Below, one piece after another: positions 27,102 through 37,271 of a DNA stretch of 64,000 nt; the first letter of the stretch is position 1; each line of letters opens with the position of its first letter. This DNA comes from Kibdelosporangium persicum. GTDB lineage: Bacteria; Actinomycetota; Actinomycetes; Mycobacteriales; Pseudonocardiaceae. The stretch is taken from NCBI RefSeq assembly GCF_013280595.1, contig NZ_JAAATY010000004.1, positions 37,819 to 101,818 on the forward strand, in the 5' to 3' direction. The translations under genes were made by a program, and so were the position numbers. The notes beneath the pieces were generated by a model, which saw nothing but the letters and a program-made list of their open reading frames with translations, was not told where the DNA came from and ran no database searches.

Positions 27102-28484
27102 TCACAGCTTGAATTCCGTCCGGGGTGTCGGGAACCGGGCGGGCTGCCGCAGCGGCGACTCAGGGGGAATCGTCGTGTCCGGCGAGACATGCCCCTCGTG
27201 CCGGAGGGAGCCGACCAGTGTGCCGTCCGGATGGAAGAACCCGACCTGCAGCCGCTGGATTCGCTCGTACTGGTCGTCCGGCACATGCATCATGATCGCG
27301 TTCACGTCTCTCATGACGACTTCCCGCAGCGCGTCGGCGGTCGCCAGCCCCCCGGGGATCTGGATCCACAGCTCGTGCCGGTCCGGTCCCAGCGTCGTGA
27401 GGTTGTCGGCCGCCGCCTTCATCGCGTCGGCCACGCGGTGGACCATCTCGAGCGGGCGGCCGTCGACGTTGACGATCTCCCGGCCGACAACCGGATGGGC
27501 GGGGTTGTTCTCACTCGGGAGGCCGATCACGCCGGTGCCCGCGTGCTCGCCGACAACCGGCAGGCCGGTACCCGGTGGTGTGAAGGACAACGCCATCGAC
27601 GCCAGGCGCGGGCTGATTCCGGCGGCGGTCATCTTGCGCAGCCAGTCGGTATAGCGGGCCTGGTCCGGTTCGGGTACCCGGTGGAAGATCGCGTCCGGGG
27701 AGTTGCGGTGACCTGTGGGCGCCCAGCCGTTCCGAGAGAACGTCCAGTCCGTTCGCCCTGGTGTGTGCGGGGGATCAGTGGGCTTGGCCGGCCGGTCGTG
27801 CGGAATGATCTCGGCGACGCGCACCGGCTGCACCGACCTGGTGTCCGCGGGCACGGTGGTCGAGGCGGCGCCGTGGCTCTGCCAGAGGCGGGCCAGCTCG
27901 TCGAGCTTCGCGGTGGGGCCCGCCAATGATCCGGCCGCCGACGTCACCGTGTCCTGCACTTGGCGTTCGAGCGCCGCGAGCGGTTTGACATAGGCCGTGA
28001 CGAGCTCGCTCGCTTGCGCGAGCACGGTGGCGGTCATGCCGCCCTGGGCAGCCATGATGTGCTGGGCGAGGGAGATGAGCCGCCGGACGAGGTCGGTAAG
28101 CAAGTCGTTCGCGGCGCTCCGGCCCGCCGCGACCGCGGCGGCGGTGCGGTCCACGGTGTCGGCCGCGGTTTTCGCCGTGGCCGCGAACTCGCCCAGTGCG
28201 GCGGCGATCCGCGCGGCCCGGGCACGGTAGCCGTCGGCGGCCACGCCGCGCCAGGCGTTGGTCTGGTCGGTGGCCGCCTCCGCCAGTCGACGCCGGACCT
28301 GCTCGACGTGCTGGGCCGCACCCGTCCATGCCTGCGTGAAGGCCTGGACCACCTGGGTGTTTCCCGCCATCCGGTCGAGCACACCCTGCAGCGGCCCGAC
28401 GAGCGTGCTCAGGCTGCCCAGACCGGCTTGGTGCAGGGCGTCGACGGGTTTCATCGGCGCCGACAGGGCTGCCAGGTCAGACAT
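27102..28484 (-). CDS. WXG100-like protein with C-terminal domain of unknown function
   Basis: About 460 residues. The N-terminal 200 are long Ala-rich helices with a W-x-G turn (NAWRGVAADGY, about residues 78-88) like ESX/LXG secretion substrates. A Pro-rich linker (about 220-250) leads to a C-terminal region of about 180 residues (VGREIVNVDGRPLEMVHRVADAM, HELWIQIPGGL, VQVGFFHPDG-like strands) that I do not recognise; a toxin or wall-associated enzyme is possible. ATG 28484 overlaps the stop of the upstream small gene by 8 bp. No ESX secretion genes are in the window, so secretion by a distant system is inferred. Confidence 0.7.
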   Translation of the reverse strand: MSDLAALSAPMKPVDALHQAGLGSLSTLVGPLQGVLDRMAGNTQVVQAFTQAWTGAAQHVEQVRRRLAEAATDQTNAWRGVAADGYRARAARIAAALGEFAATAKTAADTVDRTAAAVAAGRSAANDLLTDLVRRLISLAQHIMAAQGGMTATVLAQASELVTAYVKPLAALERQVQDTVTSAAGSLAGPTAKLDELARLWQSHGAASTTVPADTRSVQPVRVAEIIPHDRPAKPTDPPHTPGRTDWTFSRNGWAPTGHRNSPDAIFHRVPEPDQARYTDWLRKMTAAGISPRLASMALSFTPPGTGLPVVGEHAGTGVIGLPSENNPAHPVVGREIVNVDGRPLEMVHRVADAMKAAADNLTTLGPDRHELWIQIPGGLATADALREVVMRDVNAIMMHVPDDQYERIQRLQVGFFHPDGTLVGSLRHEGHVSPDTTIPPESPLRQPARFPTPRTEFKL

Positions 28485-28782
28485 CGCCACCGCCCAGGCG
28501 CGCCGCGTTGCCGTGCTCGGTGGTGTCGATCGCGGCGGCCGACGTGGCCACGCCGGTCGCGGTCGCGTTCAGCGCCACGACCCCGGCAGCCAGGGCCCGC
28601 TGCGCGGCGTGGACGACCTTGTCGAGTTCGGCGGTGAAGGGCTGGCCCACCTGGCCGAGCGCGTCGGCGGTCAGGCTCGTGCGCACCGCGTCCGCACCGT
28701 CGTGCAGGTCGTCAGCTACCTGCCGTAGGACGCGTGCGTGTCCGGTCAGCTCGTCCGTGACGGCAGTGAATCCGCTGGTCAT
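28477..28782 (-). CDS. Small ESX-associated-type helical protein
   Basis: A 101-residue, Ala-rich helical protein from ATG 28782 (AGGTG upstream): MTSGFTAVTDELTGHARVLRQVADDLHDG and a second long helix. It resembles ESX-1 secretion-associated/WXG-sized proteins without a strict WXG turn. It is immediately upstream of and translationally coupled to the larger WXG100-like gene, as partner or chaperone proteins of such substrates usually are. Confidence 0.65.
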   Translation of the reverse strand: MTSGFTAVTDELTGHARVLRQVADDLHDGADAVRTSLTADALGQVGQPFTAELDKVVHAAQRALAAGVVALNATATGVATSAAAIDTTEHGNAARLGGGDV

Positions 28783-29034
28783 CAGGCACCTGTCCCCCCG
28801 ACGCTGTATCCGTGCCAGCAAGGCCGGGACGGATACAGCGTCTCCGCCTCTCGTTCCCTCGACTTTGGCACCGTAACGCGATCACGGTCGAGCGGAGACG
28901 ACAGAAACAGCTACCACTACCGGAGTACCCGCGCTGTCGCCCGGTCGGACCACAGACGCCGCAACGACATTCCGCACGCGAGGAGTTGCCCACGTGCCTT
29001 CAGGGGCCGCGCTTTCTCGGAGGAAAGTCTCTGA

Positions 29035-29337
29035 TCAGGTGCCCGCGCCGACAAAACTTCGCTTGCGGGACTTGATGATGGTGTCTCGTTCGGACTCGGA
29101 GAGCCCGCCCCAAATTCCGTACGGCTCGTGCACCGCGAGTGCGTGTTTGCGGCACAGTTCCAGGACGGGGCACGCGTGGCAGATCGCCTTCGCCCGTGCC
29201 TCCCGCCTGCTGCGTGCCGGCCCCCGCTCGCCGTCGGGGTGGAAGAAGAAGGCGCTGTCCATGCCGCGACAGCTACCTTCCAGCTGCCAGTCCCATACGT
29301 CCGCGTTGGGGCCGGGAAGCCTGCGCGTGTCCGCCAT
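29035..29337 (-). CDS. whiB3: WhiB-family regulator (WhiB3/WhiD type)
   Basis: A 100-residue iron-sulfur regulator. It matches WhiB3 closely: LPGPNADVWDWQLEGSCRGM, then FFHPDGERGPAR, the cluster cysteines C(x)n CHACPVLELC, and GIWGGLSESERD (the G[VI]WGG turn that contacts sigma factor). WhiB3/WhiD is a redox-sensing partner of the principal sigma factor acting in maintenance of redox balance and sporulation or septation. ATG 29337 is chosen by homology; the upstream extension is not conserved. Its neighbourhood (groESL, bldM, sigD, guaB) is the ancestral one. Confidence 0.93.
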   Translation of the reverse strand: MADTRRLPGPNADVWDWQLEGSCRGMDSAFFFHPDGERGPARSRREARAKAICHACPVLELCRKHALAVHEPYGIWGGLSESERDTIIKSRKRSFVGAGT

Positions 29338-29631
29338 CGTGGCCCGCCTCCTCGTTCTCGTGGAGAGGACGTCGGTACTCCATTCGGTCCAACGAAGGCG
29401 ACAGTAGAACCGCGCCAATACTTGTTCAAGGGTGATCACCTACAGATCACCCAATCCAGTAAACCGTCCACTACGGACAGCGCCCGGTCACCCGGACGGC
29501 GTACAGCGTGCGGTTCGGGCGATCACTCCGTCGGCACATTTGCTCACTTATGCGACACGAACCATGGATCCGGCCGTCCACTTTGCTCGGTCCGGCTGTT
29601 CCGGTTGCCGGGCCGGGTGGCGGACCCGACC

Positions 29632-30582
29632 ATGAGACGCGTGGCGACGGGGCCGGATTCCTTGCTCGGCAACCCTCCGCGGGAGGAGATGCCCGAGCCG
29701 TCATTGCCGGTGGCAGCCGTGGCTCGCCGGCTCGGTGTGGCGCCGTCGACCCTGCGGACCTGGGACCGGCGTTACGGCTTAGGCCCGCGTGGCCATACGA
29801 CAGGAAGACATCGCCGCTACAGCCCTGAGGACGTCGCGCGGCTCGAACTGATGCAGCGGGCCCTGCTGCGCGGCGCGTCGCCCGCCGAAGCGGCGGAGTA
29901 CGCGCTCAAGGTGCACGCGGAGCCGGAAAAGCCCGCGCCGCAACCGATTGTGGTTCCGGGTGAGTCCACTTTGGCCAAAGGACTGGGCCGGGCCGCACTC
30001 GCCATGGACGGCCTCGGCGTCCAGCGGCTGCTCGTCGAGGCGATCGAGGCGGACGGTGTCGTCGCCTGCTGGGACCGTGTCGTCCGGCCCGTGCTGACCG
30101 CGGTCGCGGGTCGGTGGGCGCACTCGGGTGCGTGCGTGGAGGTCGAGCACCTGCTCAACGAGTGCGTGCTCGCGGCGATGATCGCGGCGACCCCGTTGCT
30201 CGGCCGCGCTCGTAACCCACGACCGGTACTACTGTCTTGTGCACCGGACGAGCGGCACAGTTTGCCGCTGTATGTACTGCGCGCCGCGCTGGCGCGCCGG
30301 GAGGTCGGAACCCAGATGCTCGGTGCCGCGCTGCCGGCCGACGCCCTCGCCTCCGCGGTACGCCGGACGGCACCGGCGGCAGTGGTGCTGTGGGCGCAGT
30401 TGCCGCGGCACGGCGATCCGGCCGTGTTCGGGCGGCTGCCGCGGACCCGGCAGAAGATCAGGATGTTCGTGTGCGGCCCCGGCTGGGCGCTCGCCCGGTT
30501 GCCCTCCCAGGTTCAGCGACTCGACGTGTTGGCCGACGCGGTCGACCGGATCGAGGCGGTGGTCGCGGGTGCCCGTGAGTGA
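29632..30582 (+). CDS. MerR regulator with CarH-like cobalamin domain
   Basis: A 316-residue protein. Residues 25-75 form a MerR helix-turn-helix (VAAVARRLGVAPSTLRTWDRRYGL). Residues about 115-190 look like the helical B12-cap domain and 198-315 like the Rossmann B12 domain. W162 followed by nine residues and E172-H173 fits the W-x9-EH motif of the AdoCbl photoreceptors CarH/LitR, and PDERHSLPL (His209) lies where the lower axial His is found. In that family, adenosylcobalamin-bound protein represses in the dark and light breaks the complex. ATG 29632 is the likely start; ATG 29689 is an alternative. It overlaps the next gene by 8 bp. Confidence 0.75.
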   Translation: MRRVATGPDSLLGNPPREEMPEPSLPVAAVARRLGVAPSTLRTWDRRYGLGPRGHTTGRHRRYSPEDVARLELMQRALLRGASPAEAAEYALKVHAEPEKPAPQPIVVPGESTLAKGLGRAALAMDGLGVQRLLVEAIEADGVVACWDRVVRPVLTAVAGRWAHSGACVEVEHLLNECVLAAMIAATPLLGRARNPRPVLLSCAPDERHSLPLYVLRAALARREVGTQMLGAALPADALASAVRRTAPAAVVLWAQLPRHGDPAVFGRLPRTRQKIRMFVCGPGWALARLPSQVQRLDVLADAVDRIEAVVAGARE

Positions 30583-31555
30583 GCAGTTGCGGCGCGCCGC
30601 GTTCGGCGACCGTCCGGACGTCCGCGTGGTGCCCGGGGAGACCCCCAAGGACCGCTGGCTCGCCGCCGTGGTGCTCGGCGGGCAGGGCCGGTACGCCGCG
30701 GCCGCCGCGATCCTGACCGATCTGCTCACGCACCCGGAGCCGGTGATCGGCTCGCTCGCGGCGAGCACCCTCGGCTCGCACCGCAGACAAGTAGGTGGGC
30801 ACGACGTCGCCCGGCGCCTGGACGCGACGGCGCTCGCCCGGCTGACCGACACCGCCGCCGACGGGGATTGTGACGGAATCGATACTCTCGGTGCCCGGTC
30901 GGACGCACTGCTCGGGCTGGCGGCCGACGCGCTGGGCACCGGCAGGCTGACCGCCGCCCGCCGGCTCATCGCCACCGCGGACGCCCTCGGCGACGTCGGC
31001 TGGCGTGGCCAGGTCCGGCTCGGCTGGGTCAAGGCGGAAGTCGAGCTCGCCGCCGGAAATTCGTCTGAATCGGTACCGTTCGCCGAGGCGGCGCTGCGCC
31101 GGGCCCGTGCCGCGGGGGCCGCGAGGCACATCGCGAAGTCTCAGATGGTGCTCGCCGCGGCGCTGACCGCGAGCGGTGGCGTCACGCAGCGCATTCGGGC
31201 CAAGCACCTGGCGTCAGGGGTCGTGGACCAGTCAATCGAGTACGGCTTACTGCCTCTGGTGTGGCCTTGCTCACTGTTGCTCGCCGATTTGGACCCCGCG
31301 AAGGCGGCCGAGCACCAGCGCCGCGCCGCGGGTGCTCTGCACTGTGTGTTACGACGCGCAGACCCGATCGCGCGTCGCCTGGCCGCGTCCTCCCCTTGGG
31401 TGCCGGACACGCTCCTGGCATCGGGGGAACCCACTCAGCGGAGCATCCGGGCGAACTCGTTCACAGAATTACCACCAGATCGTGTCAAGGTCGGCGCGCA
31501 AGCGTCCGATAGGGGAGGAGGAACGTCACTCGGCTGCAGGAAGGAGTCCCCGTGA
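30575..31555 (+). CDS. Conserved hypothetical (Rv3415c-like position)
   Basis: About 326 residues, Ala/Leu/Arg-rich and almost entirely helical, with TPR-like helices (GRYAAAAAILTDLLTHPEPVIGSLAAST, LTAARRLIATADALGDVGW, ELAAGNSSESVPFAEAALRRAR). It occupies the place of Rv3415c between whiB3 and sigD in M. tuberculosis and is probably its orthologue. GTG 30575 gives an 8-bp overlap with the MerR gene and GTGA coupling to bldM at the other end, so three regulatory-looking genes are cotranscribed. Role unknown. Confidence 0.8.
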   Translation: MSEQLRRAAFGDRPDVRVVPGETPKDRWLAAVVLGGQGRYAAAAAILTDLLTHPEPVIGSLAASTLGSHRRQVGGHDVARRLDATALARLTDTAADGDCDGIDTLGARSDALLGLAADALGTGRLTAARRLIATADALGDVGWRGQVRLGWVKAEVELAAGNSSESVPFAEAALRRARAAGAARHIAKSQMVLAAALTASGGVTQRIRAKHLASGVVDQSIEYGLLPLVWPCSLLLADLDPAKAAEHQRRAAGALHCVLRRADPIARRLAASSPWVPDTLLASGEPTQRSIRANSFTELPPDRVKVGAQASDRGGGTSLGCRKESP

Positions 31556-32148
31556 CGACGGTCTTGATCTGCGACGACCGGCGCAGCGTGCGGGAGGGTC
31601 TCACCCGCGTTATGTCTGCTGTCCCAGGGGTTAGTCGCATCGACTGCGTAGCGCACGGTGACGAGTTGCTCGCCCGCTTCTCCCGCCAGCCGGTGGACGT
31701 CGTGCTCGTGGGTACCCAGCGCGCCGTACCGACAGGTGTGGAGGCCACGCGCCGGCTCGTCTCGGCCAACCCGCAGGCCAATGTCATCGTGTTCGGCGCG
31801 CCGGACGACGCGGGCAGCATCGCCGCCGCGATCGCCGGTGGAGCCCGTGGTTACCTGCGGTGGGACGCCTCGCGTCCGGAACTGGTCGCCGCGTTGGCGC
31901 ACACGCTGGCCAGCACCTCGGTGCCGGCGCCGCGGCAGCCCTCGGACCCCGGTGTCCAGCTCACCGATCGCGAGCTGCAGGTGCTGCGCGGGATGAGCCA
32001 GGGCAAGAGCAACGGCCAGATCGGCCGCGAGCTCTACCTCTCGGAGGACACGGTGAAGACCCACGCCCGGCGGCTGTTCCGCAAGCTGGGCGTGCGCGAC
32101 CGCGCGCAAGCCGTGGCGCACGGTTTCCGCCGGGGTCTGGTTTCCTGA
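31552..32148 (+). CDS. bldM: BldM-type orphan response regulator with degenerate receiver
   Basis: A 198-residue protein. The LuxR-type C-terminal domain (LTDRELQVLRGMSQGKSNGQIGRELYLSEDTVKTHARRLFRKLG) and its tail HGFRRGLVS are essentially BldM, the Streptomyces developmental regulator, also encoded beside whiD and guaB. The N-terminal receiver keeps the acidic pair (ICDDRR) but the phosphoacceptor Asp is Gly (VLVGTQ), the Thr is Gly (VFGAP) and the Lys is Trp (LRWDAS), so it cannot be phosphorylated in the usual way. GTG 31552 has AAGGAG upstream and overlaps the previous stop. Confidence 0.88.
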   Translation: MTTVLICDDRRSVREGLTRVMSAVPGVSRIDCVAHGDELLARFSRQPVDVVLVGTQRAVPTGVEATRRLVSANPQANVIVFGAPDDAGSIAAAIAGGARGYLRWDASRPELVAALAHTLASTSVPAPRQPSDPGVQLTDRELQVLRGMSQGKSNGQIGRELYLSEDTVKTHARRLFRKLGVRDRAQAVAHGFRRGLVS

Positions 32149-32395
32149 CCGCCGATCGACGACTATCTACAGCGTGGCGCGGCCCGGGGGTTGATGACCT
32201 CGGGCCGTTCCGCATGCCGGAACTGGTCGTTCGGTTCCACCGTGGTCGGATCCGACCACAAAGCCCCATCCGGCGGTTAGTCCGCTTGGGTGCGACCGGT
32301 ACGGTGAGGAAGTTGTCACCGTGAGGAGGGATACTCCGCGCACGGTGACGGTTACTGTCGGACGCCTACGAGTAACGCCAAGGCTGTTGTCTGCG

Positions 32396-32968
32396 ATGAC
32401 GAATTTGGGGGACGGGCTGGACGCTTCAGTGAGCGCTGCCGTCGAGGGTGATCCTCAGGCGGTGGAGCGTGTATTGGCGTCCATACGTCCCCTCGTGGTG
32501 CGGTACTGCCGCGCACGGGTCGGTAGGCAGGAACGTTCATTCGCTTCGGCGGACGACGTCGCTCAGGAGGTGTGCCTCGCGGTGCTCACAGCTCTGCCGA
32601 GCTACCGCGATCAAGGCAGGCCCTTCCTGGCGTTTGTGTACGGCATCGCCGCACACAAAGTCGCGGACGCGCATCGCGCGGCGGCACGTAACCGTTCGGA
32701 GCCGGTGGCCGACGTACCTGACGAACCGGAAACCGACGCGGGACCGGAACAACGGGCAATGCAGGGCGAGCTCACCAGGCGCATGAAGCAACTGCTGGAC
32801 GTCCTGCCTGACAAACAACGCGAGATCGTGGTGCTGCGGGTGGTCGTCGGGCTGTCCGCGGAGGAGACCGCAGAAGCGGTGGGGTCGACTCCCGGGGCCG
32901 TACGAGTGGCTCAGCACCGCGCTTTGGCACGGCTACGTAAGACTCTGTCAGCGGAGGAGGTGGTCTGA
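32396..32968 (+). CDS. sigD: RNA polymerase sigma factor SigD
   Basis: A 190-residue ECF-type sigma factor: region 2 (IRPLVVRYCRARVG, SADDVAQEVCLAVLTALP, FLAFVYGIAAHKVADAHR) and region 4 (LPDKQREIVVLRVVVGLSAEETAEAVGSTPGAVRVAQHRALARLR). It is very close to mycobacterial SigD in sequence and position. ATG 32396 opens the conserved part; an in-frame GTG at 32321 would add 25 residues. The next gene, its anti-sigma factor, begins directly after the stop. Confidence 0.94.
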   Translation: MTNLGDGLDASVSAAVEGDPQAVERVLASIRPLVVRYCRARVGRQERSFASADDVAQEVCLAVLTALPSYRDQGRPFLAFVYGIAAHKVADAHRAAARNRSEPVADVPDEPETDAGPEQRAMQGELTRRMKQLLDVLPDKQREIVVLRVVVGLSAEETAEAVGSTPGAVRVAQHRALARLRKTLSAEEVV

Positions 32969-34009
32969 ATGGCCGACCGGCACGAAAGTGACGGCAGAGA
33001 GTCACCCGAGTCGCCGCAGACCGGCCGATCGGGTGACCTTCACCCGGTCACCTCGGGCGCTACGTCCACGGAACGTGACGATACCCACGTTTCGCCAGAA
33101 AATGAATACTTCTCGGCAATTGACCTTGATGACGTCGAGGACGACCTGGCGCAGGTGCGCGCGGACGACGCGCTGCTCGACGCCCTCGCGGCCAAGACCA
33201 TCGACGATGCCGAGTCCGTGGACTTCGACGACGAGCAGCTCAACGCGCTGCTGCTCGCGTGGCGCCAGGACGTGGACAGCGTTCCCGTACCCGAGATCGT
33301 GGACACCAAGACCGCCGTGGCGACCGTCACCGCGGCACGATCGGCGCGGAGACGCAGGCCACGCATGCTTGTCCCAGTCGCGGCCGCAGCGGCCGTGCTG
33401 GCGATGGCGTTCGCAGGTGTGGGGATGGCAGCGCGGGGAGCCGAGCCCGGCGACGCGCTCTGGGGTTTGAGCAAGGTCCTCTACGCCGAACACGCACGCT
33501 CGGTGGAAGCCGCCAAGTCCGTGCGCACCGACTTGAACGACGCCCAGCAGGCACTGGAACAAGGCAAGATCAGCGAGGCCAAGGACGCCCTCGAAGCAGC
33601 GGGTACCGCGTTGTCCAACGTCTCCACCGAAGACGGCAAGGACGTGTTGCAGGCCGAACACGAGTCGCTGCTCGAGCAGCTGACCCTGGGCCCGTTCCCG
33701 CCCCCGGCGACGTCGACGAACCCGCGCTCGGACGTGACCAAGCCCACGGCGAGCTCCTCGTCGAGCAAGCCGACGCCGAGCGGAACCCCGTCGGCCCCGC
33801 CCTCGAACCCGCCGAACTCCGGCACGCCGACGTCGACCTCCTCCGTGCCGGAGAACCCGCCGGGTTCGGGCACCAACGGTGGCACCGGAGAGCCCGGCAG
33901 CGGCAGCGGCCCGCCCCGCAGTGAATCCCCGGGAACGGGTGAAGGCGGCAGGCCGGGCGACGGCGACATCGTCAACACCGACGGCCTCGAAACCGAAAAC
34001 CCCAGCTGA
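32969..34009 (+). CDS. rsdA: Anti-sigma-D factor RsdA
   Basis: A 346-residue membrane anti-sigma factor. The cytoplasmic sigma-binding segment is around residues 45-95 (FSAIDLDDVEDDLAQVRADDALLDALAAK and the acidic stretch after it), a single membrane helix lies near 132-150 (MLVPVAAAAAVLAMAFAGVG), then a helical extracytoplasmic part and a long Pro/Ser/Thr/Gly-rich C-terminal tail. RsdA (Rv3413c) holds SigD inactive until proteolysed. ATG directly follows the sigD TGA, so expression is coupled. It ends in front of a nested palindrome. Confidence 0.9.
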   Translation: MADRHESDGRESPESPQTGRSGDLHPVTSGATSTERDDTHVSPENEYFSAIDLDDVEDDLAQVRADDALLDALAAKTIDDAESVDFDDEQLNALLLAWRQDVDSVPVPEIVDTKTAVATVTAARSARRRRPRMLVPVAAAAAVLAMAFAGVGMAARGAEPGDALWGLSKVLYAEHARSVEAAKSVRTDLNDAQQALEQGKISEAKDALEAAGTALSNVSTEDGKDVLQAEHESLLEQLTLGPFPPPATSTNPRSDVTKPTASSSSSKPTPSGTPSAPPSNPPNSGTPTSTSSVPENPPGSGTNGGTGEPGSGSGPPRSESPGTGEGGRPGDGDIVNTDGLETENPS

Positions 34010-34013
34010 CTGT

Positions 34014-34088
34014 TCGTGAGTGGTTCTCGTGAGTGGTTGTCGGGGTTAGAACCCCGATAAACACTCACGAGGACGTAGCCACTCACGA
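34014..34088 (+). repeat. Interspersed palindrome, copy 4 (nested)
   Basis: The core copy has arms 34026-34047 and 34050-34071 around a central AG. It is embedded in a second pair of outer arms, TCGTGAGTGG (34014-34023) and CCACTCACGA (34079-34088), which repeat the outer part of the element, as if one copy had landed in or been duplicated around another. It lies between the convergent rsdA and DUF5319 genes. Confidence 0.85.
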
Positions 34089-34092
34089 GGGG

Positions 34093-34479
34093 TTAGCGGG
34101 CGCTTTCGGTCGCGGTGACTCCGTCGGCGTAGCCGCGGCAGTATTCCCAGCTCACGTAGGCGCCGGGGTCTGGGTCGTACGCGGGTTCGTGCGGACGCAT
34201 CCGGCCGTCGGTCAGCAGCTGCTCCAGGCTTGCCCGCAGCAGGGCCCAGTCGTGGTAGTGCGGCTCTTGGCATTCACCGCAGTCCACGACCACGCCCTTC
34301 ACCCCGCGGTGCTCCAGCAGAGCCTGGTAAACGGCCAGGTCGGACAGGTCGGTCAGCAGTTCGGCCCGCTCGTCCTCTCCCATCGGGTGCTCGACCTCGT
34401 CATCGTGGTCGATGATCGCCCGGGCGGGGTCGTCCGGGTCGCCCGCGAAGGGGTCGGGGGGCAGTGAGTCGTGCGGCAC
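34093..34479 (-). CDS. DUF5319 family protein (Rv3412-like)
   Basis: A 128-residue soluble protein with conserved core PMGEDERAELLTDLSDLAVYQALLEHRGVKG, then DCGECQEPHYHDW and YVSWEYCRGYADG. The CGEC pair plus histidines could bind metal. Its place between rsdA and guaB, on the opposite strand, is that of Rv3412. It is widespread in actinobacteria with no defined function. GTG start at 34479. Confidence 0.85.
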   Translation of the reverse strand: MPHDSLPPDPFAGDPDDPARAIIDHDDEVEHPMGEDERAELLTDLSDLAVYQALLEHRGVKGVVVDCGECQEPHYHDWALLRASLEQLLTDGRMRPHEPAYDPDPGAYVSWEYCRGYADGVTATESAR

Positions 34480-34581
34480 GGTCTCGCACGGTACCGGGCG
34501 GGCCCCTGGGCCTGTCCAGATACCATGGGGTCAACTCCTCTCGCCTGGGAAAACACGGGCGAGTGCAGACGTCAGGCGTAG

Positions 34582-36108
<1,527 letters not shown>

Positions 36109-36137
36109 CGGGCTAGCAGTAGCTGGAGGAATTCACA

Positions 36138-37271
36138 GTGCGGGATCTTGTCGAGATCGGCATGGGCCGGACGGCCCGGCGCGCCTACGAGCTTGACGAC
36201 ATCGAGATCGTGCCGTCGCGCCGGACGCGGTCGTCGAAGGACGTGTCCACGGCGTGGCAGCTCGACGCGTACCGCTTCGAGATCCCGTTGGTGACGCACC
36301 CGACCGACGCGGTGGTCTCGCCGCGCACCGCGGTCGCGGTCGGCGAGCTCGGCGGCCTCGGCGTGATCAACGCGGAGGGCCTGTGGGCCCGGCACTCCAA
36401 TGTGGACGATGTGCTGTTCCGGCTGATCGAGGCCGCCGAAGAGGCGAACGAGGCGGCCGACGTGACCAAGGTGTTGCAGGAGCTGCACTCGGCGCCGATC
36501 CAGGCGGACCTGATCGCGCAGTCGGTCAAGGAGATCCGCGACTCCGGCGTGACGGTCGCGGCCCGGGTCAGCCCGCAGCGCGCGGCCGAACTGACCCCGG
36601 ACCTGATCGCGGCGGGCGTGGAGATCCTGGTCGTGCAGGGCACGATCGTGTCGGCCGAGCACGTGGCCCGCGACGGGGAACCGTTGAACCTCAAGAAGTT
36701 CATCGAGGATCTGGACGTCCCGGTCGTCGCAGGCGGTGTGCACGACTACCGCACCGCGATGCACCTGATGCGCACTGGCGCCGCGGGCGTCATCGTCGGC
36801 TACGGCTACAGCAGCGGCGTCACTTCGACGGACAGCGTGCTCGGCATCGGCGTACCGATGGCGACCGCGATCGTCGACGCAGCGGCCGCACGGCGTGACT
36901 ACCTCGACGAGACCGGCGGCCGGTACGTCCACGTGCTCGCCGACGGCGGCATGGAGACCAGCGGCGAGATCGCCAAGGCGATCGCCTGCGGCGCCGACGC
37001 GGTCATGCTCGGCGCGCCCCTGGCCGCCGCCAGCGAGGCGCCCGGCGGCGGCTTGTACTGGACGGCCGCTGCCGCGCACCCGTCGTTGCCGCGCAGCCGG
37101 GTCGTGCCTGCCGCGGAAAGCGAAGTCAGCCTGCGTGAGCTGCTGTTCGGCCCGTCCAGCGACGCCGACGGCACGCTCAACCTCTTCGGCGCGCTGCGCC
37201 GGGCGATGGCCAAGACCGGCTACTCGGACCTGAAGGAGTTCCAGAAGGTCGGCCTCACGATCCGGGGCTGA
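36138..37271 (+). CDS. guaB3: GuaB3 family IMP dehydrogenase-related protein
   Basis: A 377-residue protein of the actinobacterial GuaB3 family, related to IMP/GMP reductases but without CBS domains. It opens VEIGMGRTARRAYELDDIEIVPSRR, and the barrel is complete. No CTT-type catalytic loop like that of GuaB is apparent (GYGYSSGVTS occupies a comparable place). GTG 36138 has TGGAGGA eight bases upstream. Operon with guaB. Its end overlaps the convergent SDR gene by 17 bp. The exact activity in this organism is not evident from sequence. Confidence 0.93.
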   Translation: MRDLVEIGMGRTARRAYELDDIEIVPSRRTRSSKDVSTAWQLDAYRFEIPLVTHPTDAVVSPRTAVAVGELGGLGVINAEGLWARHSNVDDVLFRLIEAAEEANEAADVTKVLQELHSAPIQADLIAQSVKEIRDSGVTVAARVSPQRAAELTPDLIAAGVEILVVQGTIVSAEHVARDGEPLNLKKFIEDLDVPVVAGGVHDYRTAMHLMRTGAAGVIVGYGYSSGVTSTDSVLGIGVPMATAIVDAAAARRDYLDETGGRYVHVLADGGMETSGEIAKAIACGADAVMLGAPLAAASEAPGGGLYWTAAAAHPSLPRSRVVPAAESEVSLRELLFGPSSDADGTLNLFGALRRAMAKTGYSDLKEFQKVGLTIRG

